Source: Spisula solida (taxonomy: Eukaryota > Mollusca > Bivalvia > Venerida > Mactridae). Taken from it: 64,000 nt of DNA. The stretch is from contig OX365944.1 in the NCBI GenBank assembly GCA_947247005.1, forward strand, positions 25,085,501-25,149,500, in the 5' to 3' direction. Shown piece by piece: positions 45,783 through 57,626 of this stretch. The number at the start of each line of letters is the position of its first letter. Within the stretch, counting starts at the first letter, position 1. A program made the position numbers and the translations under genes. The notes under the pieces were generated by a model that did no database searches, was not told where the DNA came from, and worked only from the letters and a program-made list of their open reading frames with translations.

Positions 45783-46616
45783 AACCTTAGTTGAATATCT
45801 TCCCCAATGTTGTTATAGTTAAAGCACTTGGCAACCCTTGCATGTATTGATCAGTAAGGTTATTAGGTATGAATAGTACTCTCATTGAAAGTTTAACTTA
45901 TTATGTAAGTTGTATCGTGTGGTTGAACAATTTACTGTTGTTTTACAGCCGTTTATCTTGATTGTCTTACCTTATCATTTATCTTTATCGTGTTTGTTTG
46001 GTTGTTAACTTAATATGTGGTTTCAGTTTTATTATTTGTCGTCCAACAAGTTATCTGCACTAAATGATCACTTCCGCCCAACTATCGGATGTATGTGCAT
46101 TTAGAATTTTACAAAATGTTCATGATGAATGTTCTCACTATTCTGTAAGTCCCTGTACTGTTGTTGAATCTCCAAAGGTTTTGATCTTACTATGTTCAAT
46201 ACAGAACATCCCTCGAATTCGTTACAGTGCCATCCCTGTTTGAAGGATTTAGTGGTCTACCAACTGCCAATATTAGAGAGAATATCTTCTGGGATTCGAA
46301 CGTCATATCCCGCTCCAAAATTGATTTGGGCTTTACTTTAAGTGCATTTTTCATTTTATGACGCATGCTAATGCGTGCTTAGCAGGCCAATGTTATACCG
46401 GATCCCACATATGCATTAAGCCATATTATTGAACTTACTTTTAAAAACAGAAACTATGCATTTATTATGCCTGTCTTGTCATAAATTTTTGTTCCTTCTG
46501 AACAATCTCAGACAGTTTTGTTTTGGTTTGATACTGAATATGTTTGCTAAATGACAAAACACTTGACATTTGGTATAGTCATGTTGAATGTACTAATGCA
46601 CGTTTAAGAATGTCAT
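45783..46616. other. Intergenic or 3' UTR, no feature seen
   Basis: Possibly the 3' UTR of the preceding exon. Around 46200-46330 two plus frames are open for about 40-45 codons, not distinctive. Otherwise AT-rich. Confidence 0.3.
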
Positions 46617-47031
46617 AAATAAATATACCAGCTTTATATAGCGCCTTTTTCATGCGAACGCACGTTCAAAGGCACTTTACATTATTGTGTTGCAGCCACA
46701 AGGGCGCAGGTGTATCCTTTACCAGTGCAGAAACAGGATGATCTACCAGAGGGACAGACTGAGAGAAAGCCAATGAAGGGAGAGAGACACACTAGATACA
46801 GGCATTTCCGGCGCTGCAGAAGTGCGCCTAGCTCTTATTTCGAATAGACAGTCTGGTTCATTAATGTACCCGGTGTATAGCACCGATACTTCCAGATACT
46901 TTGCAGACAACACGGCCAGATATAGCGGGAAATATAATAAATATTTCAGAAATGTCAAGTTCCGATGCCAGGGTTTGAACCCACGACCTCTAGATTGACA
47001 GCCCATTGCGTTACCACTGAGCTAAATTCGC
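46617..47031 (-). mobile_element. tRNA-derived SINE, copy 1
   Basis: On the minus strand it starts GCGAATTTAGCTCAGTGGTA (A box) with the B box GGTTCAAACCC. The body is shared with 51524-51935, and the tail reads CGCTATATAAAGCTGGTATA. The anticodon position of the tRNA-like head reads GTC. The body includes GTGCTATACACCGGGTACAT. The tail resembles 3' ends of LINE2-related SINEs in molluscs and fish, which is an inference. Confidence 0.85.
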
Positions 47032-47989
47032 TTATATTATCATCCATATGCTTGCCAGGTTAGCTCTTAGTGGTTGAAATAAACATTAGTTTGAAAACGA
47101 GGCTGTCAAAGGTGGCTGTCAATGATACTGTTCATGGCGACCATGTGACTGATGAATCAAGACATAGGTCTTAGGATATAATCTTCAAGCATGAATTCAA
47201 AGAATACATATTACATAAGCTAATATATATGGAAATTATATATACAGTTGGAATATGGAATACGATGAGACTTGTTGGCAACGGAACAACAATGGTTATT
47301 TCCATGACAGTTGTGTATGTATTAACTGTACACAATAGGCACTTGGCACAAATGTTCAAACTGGCGACGTAAGTTATTTACGAAATAGTTTGCATTAAAT
47401 GAATACACAAACTACGCATATATTCGTATTTCTATTCTACCATATATCATATTTACTTCAGGTTACAGAAATATCATGAATAAAAGTAATCCTGACATAA
47501 AAGTGCTAACAGAAAGTCTTATTTACAGCTTTGACTGAATGCTTTTCACATTAAATTTGAGATAAAATCAAGTCTACCATTTTGATGTTCCCAAAGGACC
47601 ATAACTCTATCAGTTCTCACTATATAATGTTGTTTTATGAGTCCATGATGTTGCCATTGCTTGTTCTCAAATTCTCTCCAAAGATCTGTTATATGATTTA
47701 TACGTTCGAAATAACTATAACTTATTCTAAGAATTAGTAACTACATATTACATCAGCAAACTATGCCGATTCGTGGAATGAAATTGTATATTTATCAGCG
47801 GTACTGTCAACAGACTCCTCTAAGATGATTTGTCTAACTATGTTTGTATGATGTTAAGGTATATTCTCTTACAATACTTACGGCGCCATTTAGATTTAGC
47901 TAGAAGTGTGTGTGCCGACAGAACTTTGCACAAAAAGCCACGGTATCTGCAGAATTTGGCTATAGTAATACTCTCTAACTCGACGGACA
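47032..47989. other. Intergenic, no feature seen
   Basis: AT-rich, no coding or repeat signal recognised. Confidence 0.35.
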
Positions 47990-48520
47990 ATGGCAAAAAG
48001 CAACCACAACGGCAAAACAACAAAAGCAACAACATCAGCAAAAAAAACCCATCAACACAACAAAATCAAAATACAGCAACAACGAAACAACAACGACAAA
48101 ACAAGGCAATATAATCAACAGCAATAAAATCAGCAACACAATTAACAACAACTAACTCGGCAGCAACAAAACTAACAACAACAAAAACAACAACAAAACC
48201 ACAAAATCAACAAAAACAAAGCAATAAAATAAACAACAATACAATCAGCAACAAAATCATCAACAGCAAAAAAGCAAATCAACAACAACAAACAGCACCA
48301 ACAACGAACACCACCACCAACAACAACAGCAAAATCAACAACAACAGCAAAATCAACAACAACAACAAAATCAACAACAACAGCAAAATCAACAACAACA
48401 GCAAAATCAACAACAACAGCAAAATAATCAACAACAGCAAAATCAACAGCAAAATCAACAACAATAGCAAAATCAACAACAACAGCAAAATCAACAAGAG
48501 CAGAAGCATAAACAACAATA
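47990..48520. repeat. CAA-rich microsatellite/minisatellite (AAAATCAACAACAACAGC, 18 bp)
   Basis: Irregular CAA repeats pass into regular 18-bp units around 48325-48495. On the minus strand these give hydrophobic repeats (VVVDFA), on the plus strand Gln/Asn-rich ones; neither is taken as coding. Confidence 0.85.
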
Positions 48521-50761
48521 ATGTTCACTTTTAAACTAGTTTAACTGTAAAACATGTACAGTGTAGGTATGCATGTTTTAAAATAAAGGGTGAACACACT
48601 AATAATGTTGCATAAATTATGCAGGAAATACCGATCGTTGTTGTTTTGTGCAGCTTGTATTGAAACACATTCGCGTTGATTGATCTCTATTTTACGTCAT
48701 AAAATTGTGATAGAATACCAATTAGTAAAACGAATCCCCTTCGTAACCTTTAAGTCAGCGATGAAAATCAATCACCGGTAAATATATGCACGATGGTTTT
48801 AACGTGTTTAACCAACAATTTGTTTTCATCATGTTTTAAACTTTGTCTGAGCTAAATTTTCTTTAAAAAAGACCAAAAAAACCACGGCAGCTTAAATTGA
48901 AATTTGATCGAGTTGTGGGTTTGTCTTCAGAAAATGTTGAAAGTGATAGATAGTTTTTTGTCGCGGTATGATAGATAGTTTGCTTGTCTGAATATAGCTG
49001 AAGTTTAAAGGGACGTGTCCCCATCTTTTAAAATATCACTTTAAAGGTACACATGTAATAGTTACTCGTTTATTCCAGTATAAAAAAAATGAAGAAAAAC
49101 CTAGCGCAAAAACTACCCAGAGCATTTATTGCAAATGCTTAAAAATGCCGAATACTGGTTACATGGTATGTCACGTTAAACGTAATATTATGCTCCCAAT
49201 CATAACTATTCAATTAATAATTATTATCCGTACATAATTAGCAATAAGTTCATTTTAATTTTATCGTAAGAGTGTGAACTTGTACGTAACGAATGGAAGA
49301 TCACCAATTTAACTGCAAAGTGCCCACGGACAGTTTATGGGATGAATAAACAATAAAAACCCGCCAAACACCAATACAGCTAGCTGGTGCGTGTATTTAC
49401 ATATGAATACACCCATTTGATCTCTCAAAGACAATTTTATCAAAATGTAATAAAAAAGGTATATAAAAATACAGATACACCCTCATAAATGAATATTTAA
49501 AGCTAACCTGAATTCCCTGGCGATGATGATAACATTTGTTGTTGTTGTTTTTTAAAAAAACAAGACACTTTGCTAATATTTCTAAGATTCCGTACAATGT
49601 GAAAGATAACTGCAGTCATCGGACAGATCTTGATTCGATTCTCTGGTTGGAATGACTCACCCATTACAATAGTCACCGTCATTTGATGACCAAGCGTTCA
49701 ATTGCTTAAGTCGGTTACAGTGTGGACATACCACGTCGCATGCCATATTTCTACTTGCGTTCTTAGCATATATTACGTCACATCTTACGTGTTATGTTCA
49801 CACTGAAGTTTCTGCTAGTTGATTTGAAGCTGAACAGCTACAAGAACTCGACATTATTAGTTTCATCTACTAGTATGGTGTTACGCTCGTGGCGCGTCCA
49901 CCCCACCATACTCTTTACGAGAATGAATTTATTTGCCTGTTTCTGCTACTCCAATATGGAAACACTCGTAGTTCATTTATAGCAATTTGCCTGTCACATT
50001 GGTCACGGTACATGCCTCAGATATTGGTAATTTACTGCGATTTTGTAATCTCCATCAGTTTGACAAGATGTCATTCAGTGATAGGCCAAATGGTAGGGTC
50101 TCAACTAATGTATTGTTCTTCAACTTATACATCATTGTATAAGACCATGTCCTTTGTCTCAGATAATTGATGATTGGGGTAATTTAATGTCATAACTCCG
50201 AGTCTTTTTTGTGGATGTTAGCATGGCTATGTTTGATAACGATTTGGTCTGGCTAAACATAGAAATTTGAAGTTTGTCGCTGTGGTATTGAGAGCGCACA
50301 CGGTAACACTCGTTTAATTTGAAAGGTCAAGGACTAAGGTCGATCGATGGGTTGGTGTAATGTATCTTAGTCACGCGGTAAAGTTTGAGATGTTGCTAAG
50401 TAACGAGTTAAGGTCTGGCGGGGTTATTGTACTGTTGATGAGTCACGTGTTTGAGGTCGAGTGGTTAAGGCCATGTGGTTACGTCACGTGAAACTAGTCG
50501 AGTTTTATAAATGAAATTGTATTGTACAATGTTGTTAGACAAAATACTGGTCACTACACTATATTACATGTACTATCGGTATAGCATGTGACGAGAAAAC
50601 AAGACTACTGTGTAATAAATGCACATTGGCTAATCGTTTGTGAAACATGCTTTCATTGGCTAAAATTAATATTAAAGGGCACATACTGGTACACGAATGC
50701 GCACACCTACCTACACTACACGTAGGCTACTTCGTATTTCTCTGAAATGTTTCTTCCTCAG
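48521..50761. other. Intergenic, no confident feature
   Basis: AT-rich to 49.6 kb, then slightly GC-richer (49620-50170) with overlapping open frames on the plus strand (up to 93 codons from 49889) that lack a motif. No repeat is recognised. Confidence 0.3.
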
Positions 50762-50935
50762 GCGAGTGTCGTTGTCTGGAGAGGTTGTCCATCAGGATCT
50801 ACCGGTTTGGAGAGGCTGTGTTCAAGAGAAGGTCGATGTGAAGATATTCATGAGCATTGCTCCAGCATAAGGCTGCTTCAGTCCTTTCAAAATGCTTGTA
50901 TAAACTGTTTTGTGGAATATGATTGTGGTGTGTAG
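50762..50935 (+). CDS. Orphan Cys-rich terminal exon candidate
   Basis: The acceptor TTTCTTCCTCAG precedes 57 codons in phase 0 that end at TAG. Seven cysteines are spread over the segment (GCPSGSTGLERLCS, GRCEDIHEHCSS, NACINCFVEYDCGV), which suggests a disulfide-rich extracellular tail. No family is recognised. An ATG just upstream (50747) is in frame but lies in the putative acceptor tract. Confidence 0.3.
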   Translation, partial: ASVVVWRGCPSGSTGLERLCSREGRCEDIHEHCSSIRLLQSFQNACINCFVEYDCGV

Positions 50936-51523
50936 TAGTCCTTCTGATTCGTTCATTTCTGTGACTTTAACTCCAGACATATTTGGCTGACTGAGGGGGC
51001 AGGCTGACGTAGTCTGTCGTCATGTTTTTGTAGCTTACGTGCTCTACTGTTTCTCTAGAGTGCCCCTTCCGCATTCAATCTTTGTTATTATCTTTTTTAT
51101 TATACAAAGTATGGGTCCTTAACGCAACCCGTTTACTTTGGTTTCGCTGGAAAAGAAGCGTGCAGCTCTATGTTGAAAGTTGGAAGTACGGACGAACCAG
51201 AAATACCAATTGATAGTCTCTACAATGTTTTATTACATGCACTAGTATTTTGTTTGGATCATATCACTGATTTTATATAGTCGACGACATTAAAATGAAA
51301 ACAATCATTATAATATTTGGGTGTTCAATAACCTGTGTTATTAATATGTTTGGTGGGTTGAAGTTGAATGATTACTGTTGGAGTTATAGATAAGAAATGC
51401 TATTTTAAGATAAATGTTTTTTATATTAATGACAATCCACTACAACTATATGTTATATAAAACAAATTATACGTCTGCATTTTAATGATTTATCATTATG
51501 TATCGTAATACTTAATACTAGTA
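50936..51523. other. Intergenic, no feature seen
   Basis: No coding or repeat signal recognised. GACGTAGTCTGTCGT near 51007 recurs as GACATAGTCTGTCGT near 61940. Confidence 0.3.
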
Positions 51524-51935
51524 AGCGGATTTAGCTCAGTGTGTAACGTACTGGGCTGCCAATCCAGAGGTCGTGGGTTCAATCCCTGGCATCGGAACTT
51601 GACATTTCTGAAATATTTATAATATTTCCCGCTATATCTGGCCGTGTGGTCTGCAAAGTATCTGGAAGTACCAGGAAGCTGTGTATCGGTGCTATACACC
51701 TGGCACATTAAAGAATCAGGCTGTCTATTCAAAATAAGAGCTAGGCGCACCTCTGCAGCGCCGGACATGCCTGTATGTAATGTTTCTCTCTCCCTTCAGG
51801 GGCTTTCTCTCTGGTCAGATCAAGCTGTATCTGCACTGGTAGAGGATGCACCTGCGCCCTTGTGGCTGCAACATGGGTAAAGTGCCTTTGAACGTGCGTT
51901 CGCATGAAAAGGGCGCTATATAAATCTGGTATATT
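51524..51935 (+). mobile_element. tRNA-derived SINE, copy 2
   Basis: The head GCGGATTTAGCTCAGTGTGT (A box) with GGTTCAATCCC (B box) can form an anticodon arm CTGGG/TCCAG whose loop reads GCC at the anticodon position. The body continues through GGTGCTATACACCTGGCACA, and the tail is GGGCGCTATATAAATCTGGT. Flanks TTAATACTAGTA (51512-51523) and TTAATACTTACA (51936-51947) match at 10 of 12, a likely target duplication. Opposite in orientation to 46617-47031. Confidence 0.9.
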
Positions 51936-52234
51936 TAATACTTACAATTGATGTGTTATTACACACTGTGGTTATACACAGTCAGTCGTTATGGCAGATG
52001 TAAGATTAAGTGACGAAAATGTGCGTTTTCAACTCCTTTATGGGTGTATGAAGAATTACACTAGTGCCAATACTAAACAAACGCTGCATAGTCATATGAT
52101 TTAGTATTATTCCCGTATATGTTCCTTAATTAACATTTACCATTAAATCATTACTGCACGCGGTATTGTCATTGACAAAGAACATTAAACGGCCTTGTCC
52201 TTATCATCTTTTAAGACCTTGACATGAATTCATA

Positions 52235-54960
52235 CCTTCTAGCAATTGTTATGAAAACTGTTGCAAACAGTCTTGCCTTTGGCATAAAAGCATTATTCAT
52301 GAACTCATGATAATTAAACAGGTATGTCATTGCCATGAAACATTATTTTGAAATGTCTTGTCATTGGCATGAAACATAACTGCAAACAACTTTGCTATTG
52401 GCATGAAACATTACTGCAAACAACTTTGCTATTGGCATGAAACATTACTAAAAACAGCCTTGTCATTGTCATGGAATATTACTGCAAACAGCCTTGCCAT
52501 TGTCATGTAATATTACTGCAAACAGCAATGTCATTGTCATAGAGTATAACTGCAAACAGCATTGTCATGGAATATTACTGCAAACAGCAATGTCGTTGTC
52601 ATGAGATATATTACTGCAAACAGCATTGTCATGGAATATTACTGCAGACAACAATGCCATTGTCATGGAATATTGCTGCAAACAGCCTTGCCATTGGCAT
52701 AGGTTATTACTGCAAACAGCAGTTTCATTGGCATGTAATATTACTTCAAGCAGCATGGTCATAGGACATCGGTGCAAATAGCCGTGCCATTCGCATGGAA
52801 CATAACTGCAAACAACGTAGCTATTGGCATGGAACATAACTACAAACAGCCTTGTCATTGGCATAAAACATTATTGAAAACAGCCTTGTCATCGGCATGA
52901 AACATTACTGCAAACAACTTTGCCATTGGCATGAAACATAACTGCAAACAACTTTGCCATTGGCATGACACATTACTGCAAACAGCTTTGCTATTGGCAT
53001 GAAACATTACTGCAAACAGTCTTGACATTGGCATAAAACATAAATACAAGCAGACTTGCTATAATTGACAAGAAACATTACTTAAAACAGGCTTGTCATT
53101 GGCATGAAACATTACTGCAAACAATATTGCCATAGGCATGAAACATTATTGCAAACAGCCTCGCCATTTGCATGAAACATTAGTGCAAACAACTTTGCCA
53201 ATGGCGTGAAACATTACTGCAAACAGCCTTGTCATTGGCAAGTAAAATTACTGAAATCAGCCTTGTCATTGGGATGTACAATTACTGAAATCAGCCTTGT
53301 CATTGCCATGGAACATTGCTTCAAACAATCTTGCCATTGGCATGAAACATTATTGCAAACAGCATTGCTATTTCCATGACACATTACTCAAAACGGCCTT
53401 GCTATTGTCATTGAATGTTACTGCAAATATCATTGTCATTGACATAGGACATCAGTGCAAACAGCCGTGCCATTCGAATGGAACATAACTGCAAACCTAC
53501 TTGCTATTGACATGAAACATAACTCAGAACAGCCTTGTCATTATCATATAACATTACTGCAAACATCCTTGCTAGTCATTGAATATTACTGAAAACAGCA
53601 TTGCCATTGTCATGGAATATTACTGCAATCAACATTGCCATTGTCATTAAATATTACTGCAAACAGCCTTGTCATTGGCATAGGACATCAGTGCAAATAG
53701 CCTTGTCATTCGCATGGAACATAACTGCAAACAATCTTTGTATTGGCATGAAACATTACTGTGAAATGTCTTGCCATTTGTATGAAACATAAGTGCAAAC
53801 AGTCTTGCCATTGGCATGAAACATTACTGCAAACAACTTTGCTATTGGCATGAAACATTTCTGTAAACGACTTTGCTATTGGCATGAAACATTTCTGTGA
53901 ACAACTTTGCTATTGGCATGAAACATTTCTGTGAACAACTTTGCTATTGGCATGAAACATTAGTACAAACATCTGTATCATTCGCATGGAACTAAACTGC
54001 AAACAACCTTGCTATTGGCATGAAACAATAATTCAAACAGCCGTGCTATTGGCATGAAACCTTACTGTAAACAACTTTTCTATTGGCATGAAACATTAAT
54101 GCAAACAGCCTTGCCATTGGTATGGAATATTACTGCAAACAACTGTGTTAATGGCATGAACCATTACTGCAAACAACTGTGCTATTGTCATGAAACATAA
54201 CTGCAAACAACTTTGCTATTGGCATAAAACATTAGTGCAAACAACTGTGCTATTGGCATGAAACATAACTGCAAACAACTTTGCTATTGGCATGAAATAT
54301 TAGTGCAAACAGCTGTACCTCTCGTATTGAACATTACTGCAAACAACCTTGCTATTGGTATGAAATATTTCTGCAAACAACTTTGCTATTGGGATGAAAC
54401 TACAAGCAGACTTGCTAATAATTGGGAACAGCCTTGTCATTGGCAAGTTATATTACTGAAATCAGCCTAGTCATTGTTATTGAACATTACTGCAAATAAC
54501 CTTGCCATGGTATGAAATATTACTTAAAACAGTTTTGCCATCGGCATGAAACATTATTAAAACAACCTTGTCATTGGCATGGAATAATACTGCCAACAGC
54601 ATGGCCACTGGCATGAACTTTACTTAAAACAATCTTGTCATTGCCATGAAACATAACTTAACACATCCGTGCCATTCGCATGTAATATTACTGCAAACAG
54701 CATTGTCATTGGCGTGAAATATTACTGCCAAATGTATTGTTATTGGCATGATACATTACTGCAAATAGCCTTGCCATTGGCATGAAACATTACTGCAAAC
54801 AGACTTGTCATTGGCATGAAACATAACTACAAACAGCCTTGCCATTGGCAAGAAACATTACTACAAACAGACTTGTCATTGGCATGTAACATAACTACAA
54901 ACAGCCTTGCCATTGGCAAGAGACATTACTGCAATCAGCCTTGGCATTGGCATGCCGTTA
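52235..54960. repeat. 34-bp minisatellite, about 80 copies
   Basis: The unit is of the form CATGAAACATTACTGCAAAC then AGCCTTGCCATTGG, with spacing 34 bp (TGCAAAC at 52381 and 52415). Copies vary (TTTGCTATTGG, CTTGTCATTGG, AACATAACTAC), and there are a few indels. Short open frames in several phases follow from the repeat and are not taken as genes. Confidence 0.9.
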
Positions 54961-55561
54961 TTGCAAACGGTCACGCAGTTTAAAAAAAGGTTTATCTGAG
55001 CACCATAGCTCAGAACAACAATAATCGACAAGATAATATTCACTGAAATATAGCTATTACGAGGGCGAAGTCACCTAGAAACAATGCACATAGGACATCC
55101 TATAATACAGTACATCCTATCTAGAGCAAAACCATTCGGAAAACAAAAAGTTTGGTTGTTGTACAGAGGTTGTTTCTCTGGAGAGTTAAGCTATAAGTTA
55201 ATGGTTACTTCTGGTTCAAAACGATTGTATTTCTTAAGAGAGGTTGCTGCTCTTTGGAGGGCAACTCCGGAGAGGTTGCACTGTATTAACACGCCGATAT
55301 AATAGAAAACAAAGCGGAACTTATTTTCCAATGCGGTTAAGCATGTTCTAGAAGTATAATTGTTTTCCAAGTGATTATGAGTGTATTTATTGTTTTGCAC
55401 CTGTGTTTTGAATCCCGTTTTCAATGGATTTAAACAAATTTAGCATTTTATAATAGTTTTACATCAAAGAACAACAAGTGCAGTTGAGAATTATTCCAAT
55501 AAATTATTTTACATACCGTCAAACATTGGTTTGAATTCACCTCAACATCAGGAACGAGATA
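54961..55561. other. Intergenic, no confident feature
   Basis: A plus-strand frame at 55084-55302 and a minus-strand frame at 55191-55424 overlap; neither shows motifs or splice signals. Confidence 0.3.
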
Positions 55562-57294
55562 CCCGCGAACCGCGACCCGCGTCATTACATATCTGATCTG
55601 TGTCACTAAGCTTGTTTATATCGTTGGCCATGTCCTTAAAGCACCGAACTCTGTCTGGAAGATGATGCCAAAAAGATATACATATTTTTAAAACATATGT
55701 AAATGTACACGGGGACGTATTGCTCAGACGAGGAAAATCAAGACTAGGTTTTGCACAGACAGTGGACGTCATGAACAAGTACTGCATAGAAGAATGGGGT
55801 CATAAACATTTATGGCACATAAGAGGGACGTCATGGACATGTATTTCACAGAAGAGTGACGTCATGGACATGTATTTCATATAAGAGGGGCGCCATGGAC
55901 ATGCAAGGCACATAGGAGGGACGTCATGGACATGTATTTCACATAAGAGGGACGTCATGGACATGTATTTCACAGAAGATGAACGTCATGGACAGGTATT
56001 GCACAGAAGAGGAACGTCATGGACAGGCATTGTATATAAGAGGAACGTCATAGACATGTATTTCACAGAAGAGGAACGTCATGGACAGGCATTGCATATA
56101 AGAGAGACGTCATGGACATGTATTGCACATAAGAGGGACGTCATGGACATGTATTGCACATAAGAGGGACGTCATGGACATGTATGGCACATAAGAGGGA
56201 CGTCATGGACATGTATTGCACATAAAAGGAACGTCATGGACATTTATGGCACATAAGAGGGACGTCGTGGACATGTATTGCACATAAGAGGGACGTCATG
56301 GACATGTAGTGCACAAAAGAGGAACGTCGTGGACATGCATGGCACATAAGAGGGACGTCATGGACATGTATGGTACAGAAGAGGAACGTCATGGACAGGC
56401 ATTGTATATAAAACGGACAGTTGACATCTTGTATTTTTGCTAATAAATCACCTTCTGAGTTTTGCTCCTGAGAACCGCTCTTGCTCAAAAGATAGTCTAA
56501 CAACCAAGGCATAATCATGTTTGTTAATGTCATACCAGTTATCAAACACTGATTTGAACTGTTGATATAGATTGTTTTTACTTGATGCAAGATTGGATAA
56601 CGTGAGGTCTTTGACAACTCGTGCTAGCGTCTCAAACGACGGAACCACTCTTTTATTACATTCTGTCATTCTAAGACAATCCAGTTTCCTTCTTTCTGCC
56701 ATTAAATGGCACCACAATACTTTGCTGTAGACAATACACAGCTCTCTCAATGTCACCAGTAATGACGTTTGTCTTTGATCACGAGAATTACTGCTTTTCC
56801 AGACACATTGTATTTCTCACGTTATAGCCATTCTTACGAACACATGCAAGCTGCTTTGATTTTTGTAAATTTATTATCGCCATTATTTCAGGTTTTTGAT
56901 ACAAAAACACATATTTCTGTAATTCTCAATACACTGATAAACCCAAAACCCTCCGTTATCGTATATATCTTGTAAGATTCTACCATAGGGCAACCACAGT
57001 CGATTAAGAGCGTAATTTATAAAATTTATGAAATAATAATTTTGATTCATGACTTTTGGGGAATTACCTGTCTCTGCAAATTCCAGAAATATGTTATGCA
57101 AAGCTCTCATACTTAAGTGCATTTCAAGTTGCTGTGGAATGTAGTACGTAGTATAATATCATTTGTCTGTCAAAAATCACTTAGCCTTACTTGTTATACC
57201 ATGATCTAAACTTATGTATATATTTGTCATATGGCTTGGCGCCTGTGAGACGATTGTATTGTTTCCCGGCATTTAAATGGTAATATATGGCTCT
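55562..57294 (-). CDS. Candidate multi-exon gene on the minus strand, unrecognised, partial or decayed
   Basis: Four coding-like blocks lie in order. (a) 57294-57191 opens after AACCAG, reads GKQYNRLTGAKPYDKYIHKF and ends at a strong donor gtaagg in phase 2. (b) 57111-56886 joins in phase as MRALHNIFLEFAETG and runs on through NRLWLPYGRILQDIYDNGGF to a stop. (c) About 56792-56448 contains SFETLARVVKDLTLSNLASS. (d) 55659-55562 follows a good acceptor (TCATCTTCCAG) and reads RVRCFKDMANDINKLSDTDQ then ICNDAG...RVSRS and stop. Block (d) joins (c) in phase 1 only if (c) ends in a second frame (LLDYLLSKSGSQEQ then donor gtgatt), so an indel, an unseen intron or decay must lie in (c). The 31-bp minisatellite lies between (c) and (d). 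No conserved domain is recognised; helix-rich composition is the only structural hint. Confidence 0.35.
55795..56410. repeat. 31-bp minisatellite, about 20 copies
   Basis: The unit GACGTCATGGACATGTATTG CACATAAGAGG recurs every 31 bp (GACGT at 56106 and 56137), with variants TTTCACAGAAGAGGAAC and GGCACATAAG. Each unit contains GACGTCATG (a CRE-like word). It would lie in the last intron of the minus-strand candidate gene. Confidence 0.9.
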
Positions 57295-57626
57295 CTGGTT
57301 TCACATTTTCTATGCTGGTTTCCGGCGTCGCTGAGAAAATCAAAATTTGTGAAAGCAAAATAAACACAAAAAAAGACTTGACAGATCTGGGCATGTAATA
57401 ATAATAATACGACATGCTATCCATTAAAAACAATACATTGTTATCATTATCATTAATACTTGTCTTTATCATTGCTTTGCACGTACTTTGAGAAATGTTT
57501 TCTCTGAAAATATGTTTCTACCTAATATTATAAGTGGCAGTTTGTTTTAAGCTGTATTGTATGTGATCTTACTTGCTTGAATTGTTTCCCTTTAACCAAC
57601 GACCTCGTGTATATTTGATTCTTTTG

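Noticed and set aside
48172..48528. Minus-strand frame with repeated VVVDFA, looking like a membrane protein
   Set aside because: Translation of the CAA-type 18-bp repeat; hydrophobicity is a by-product of the TTG/GTT composition.
51524..51600. Functional tRNA gene (A and B boxes present)
   Set aside because: The same head is attached to a shared SINE body in a second copy at 46617-47031, so it is the SINE promoter region.
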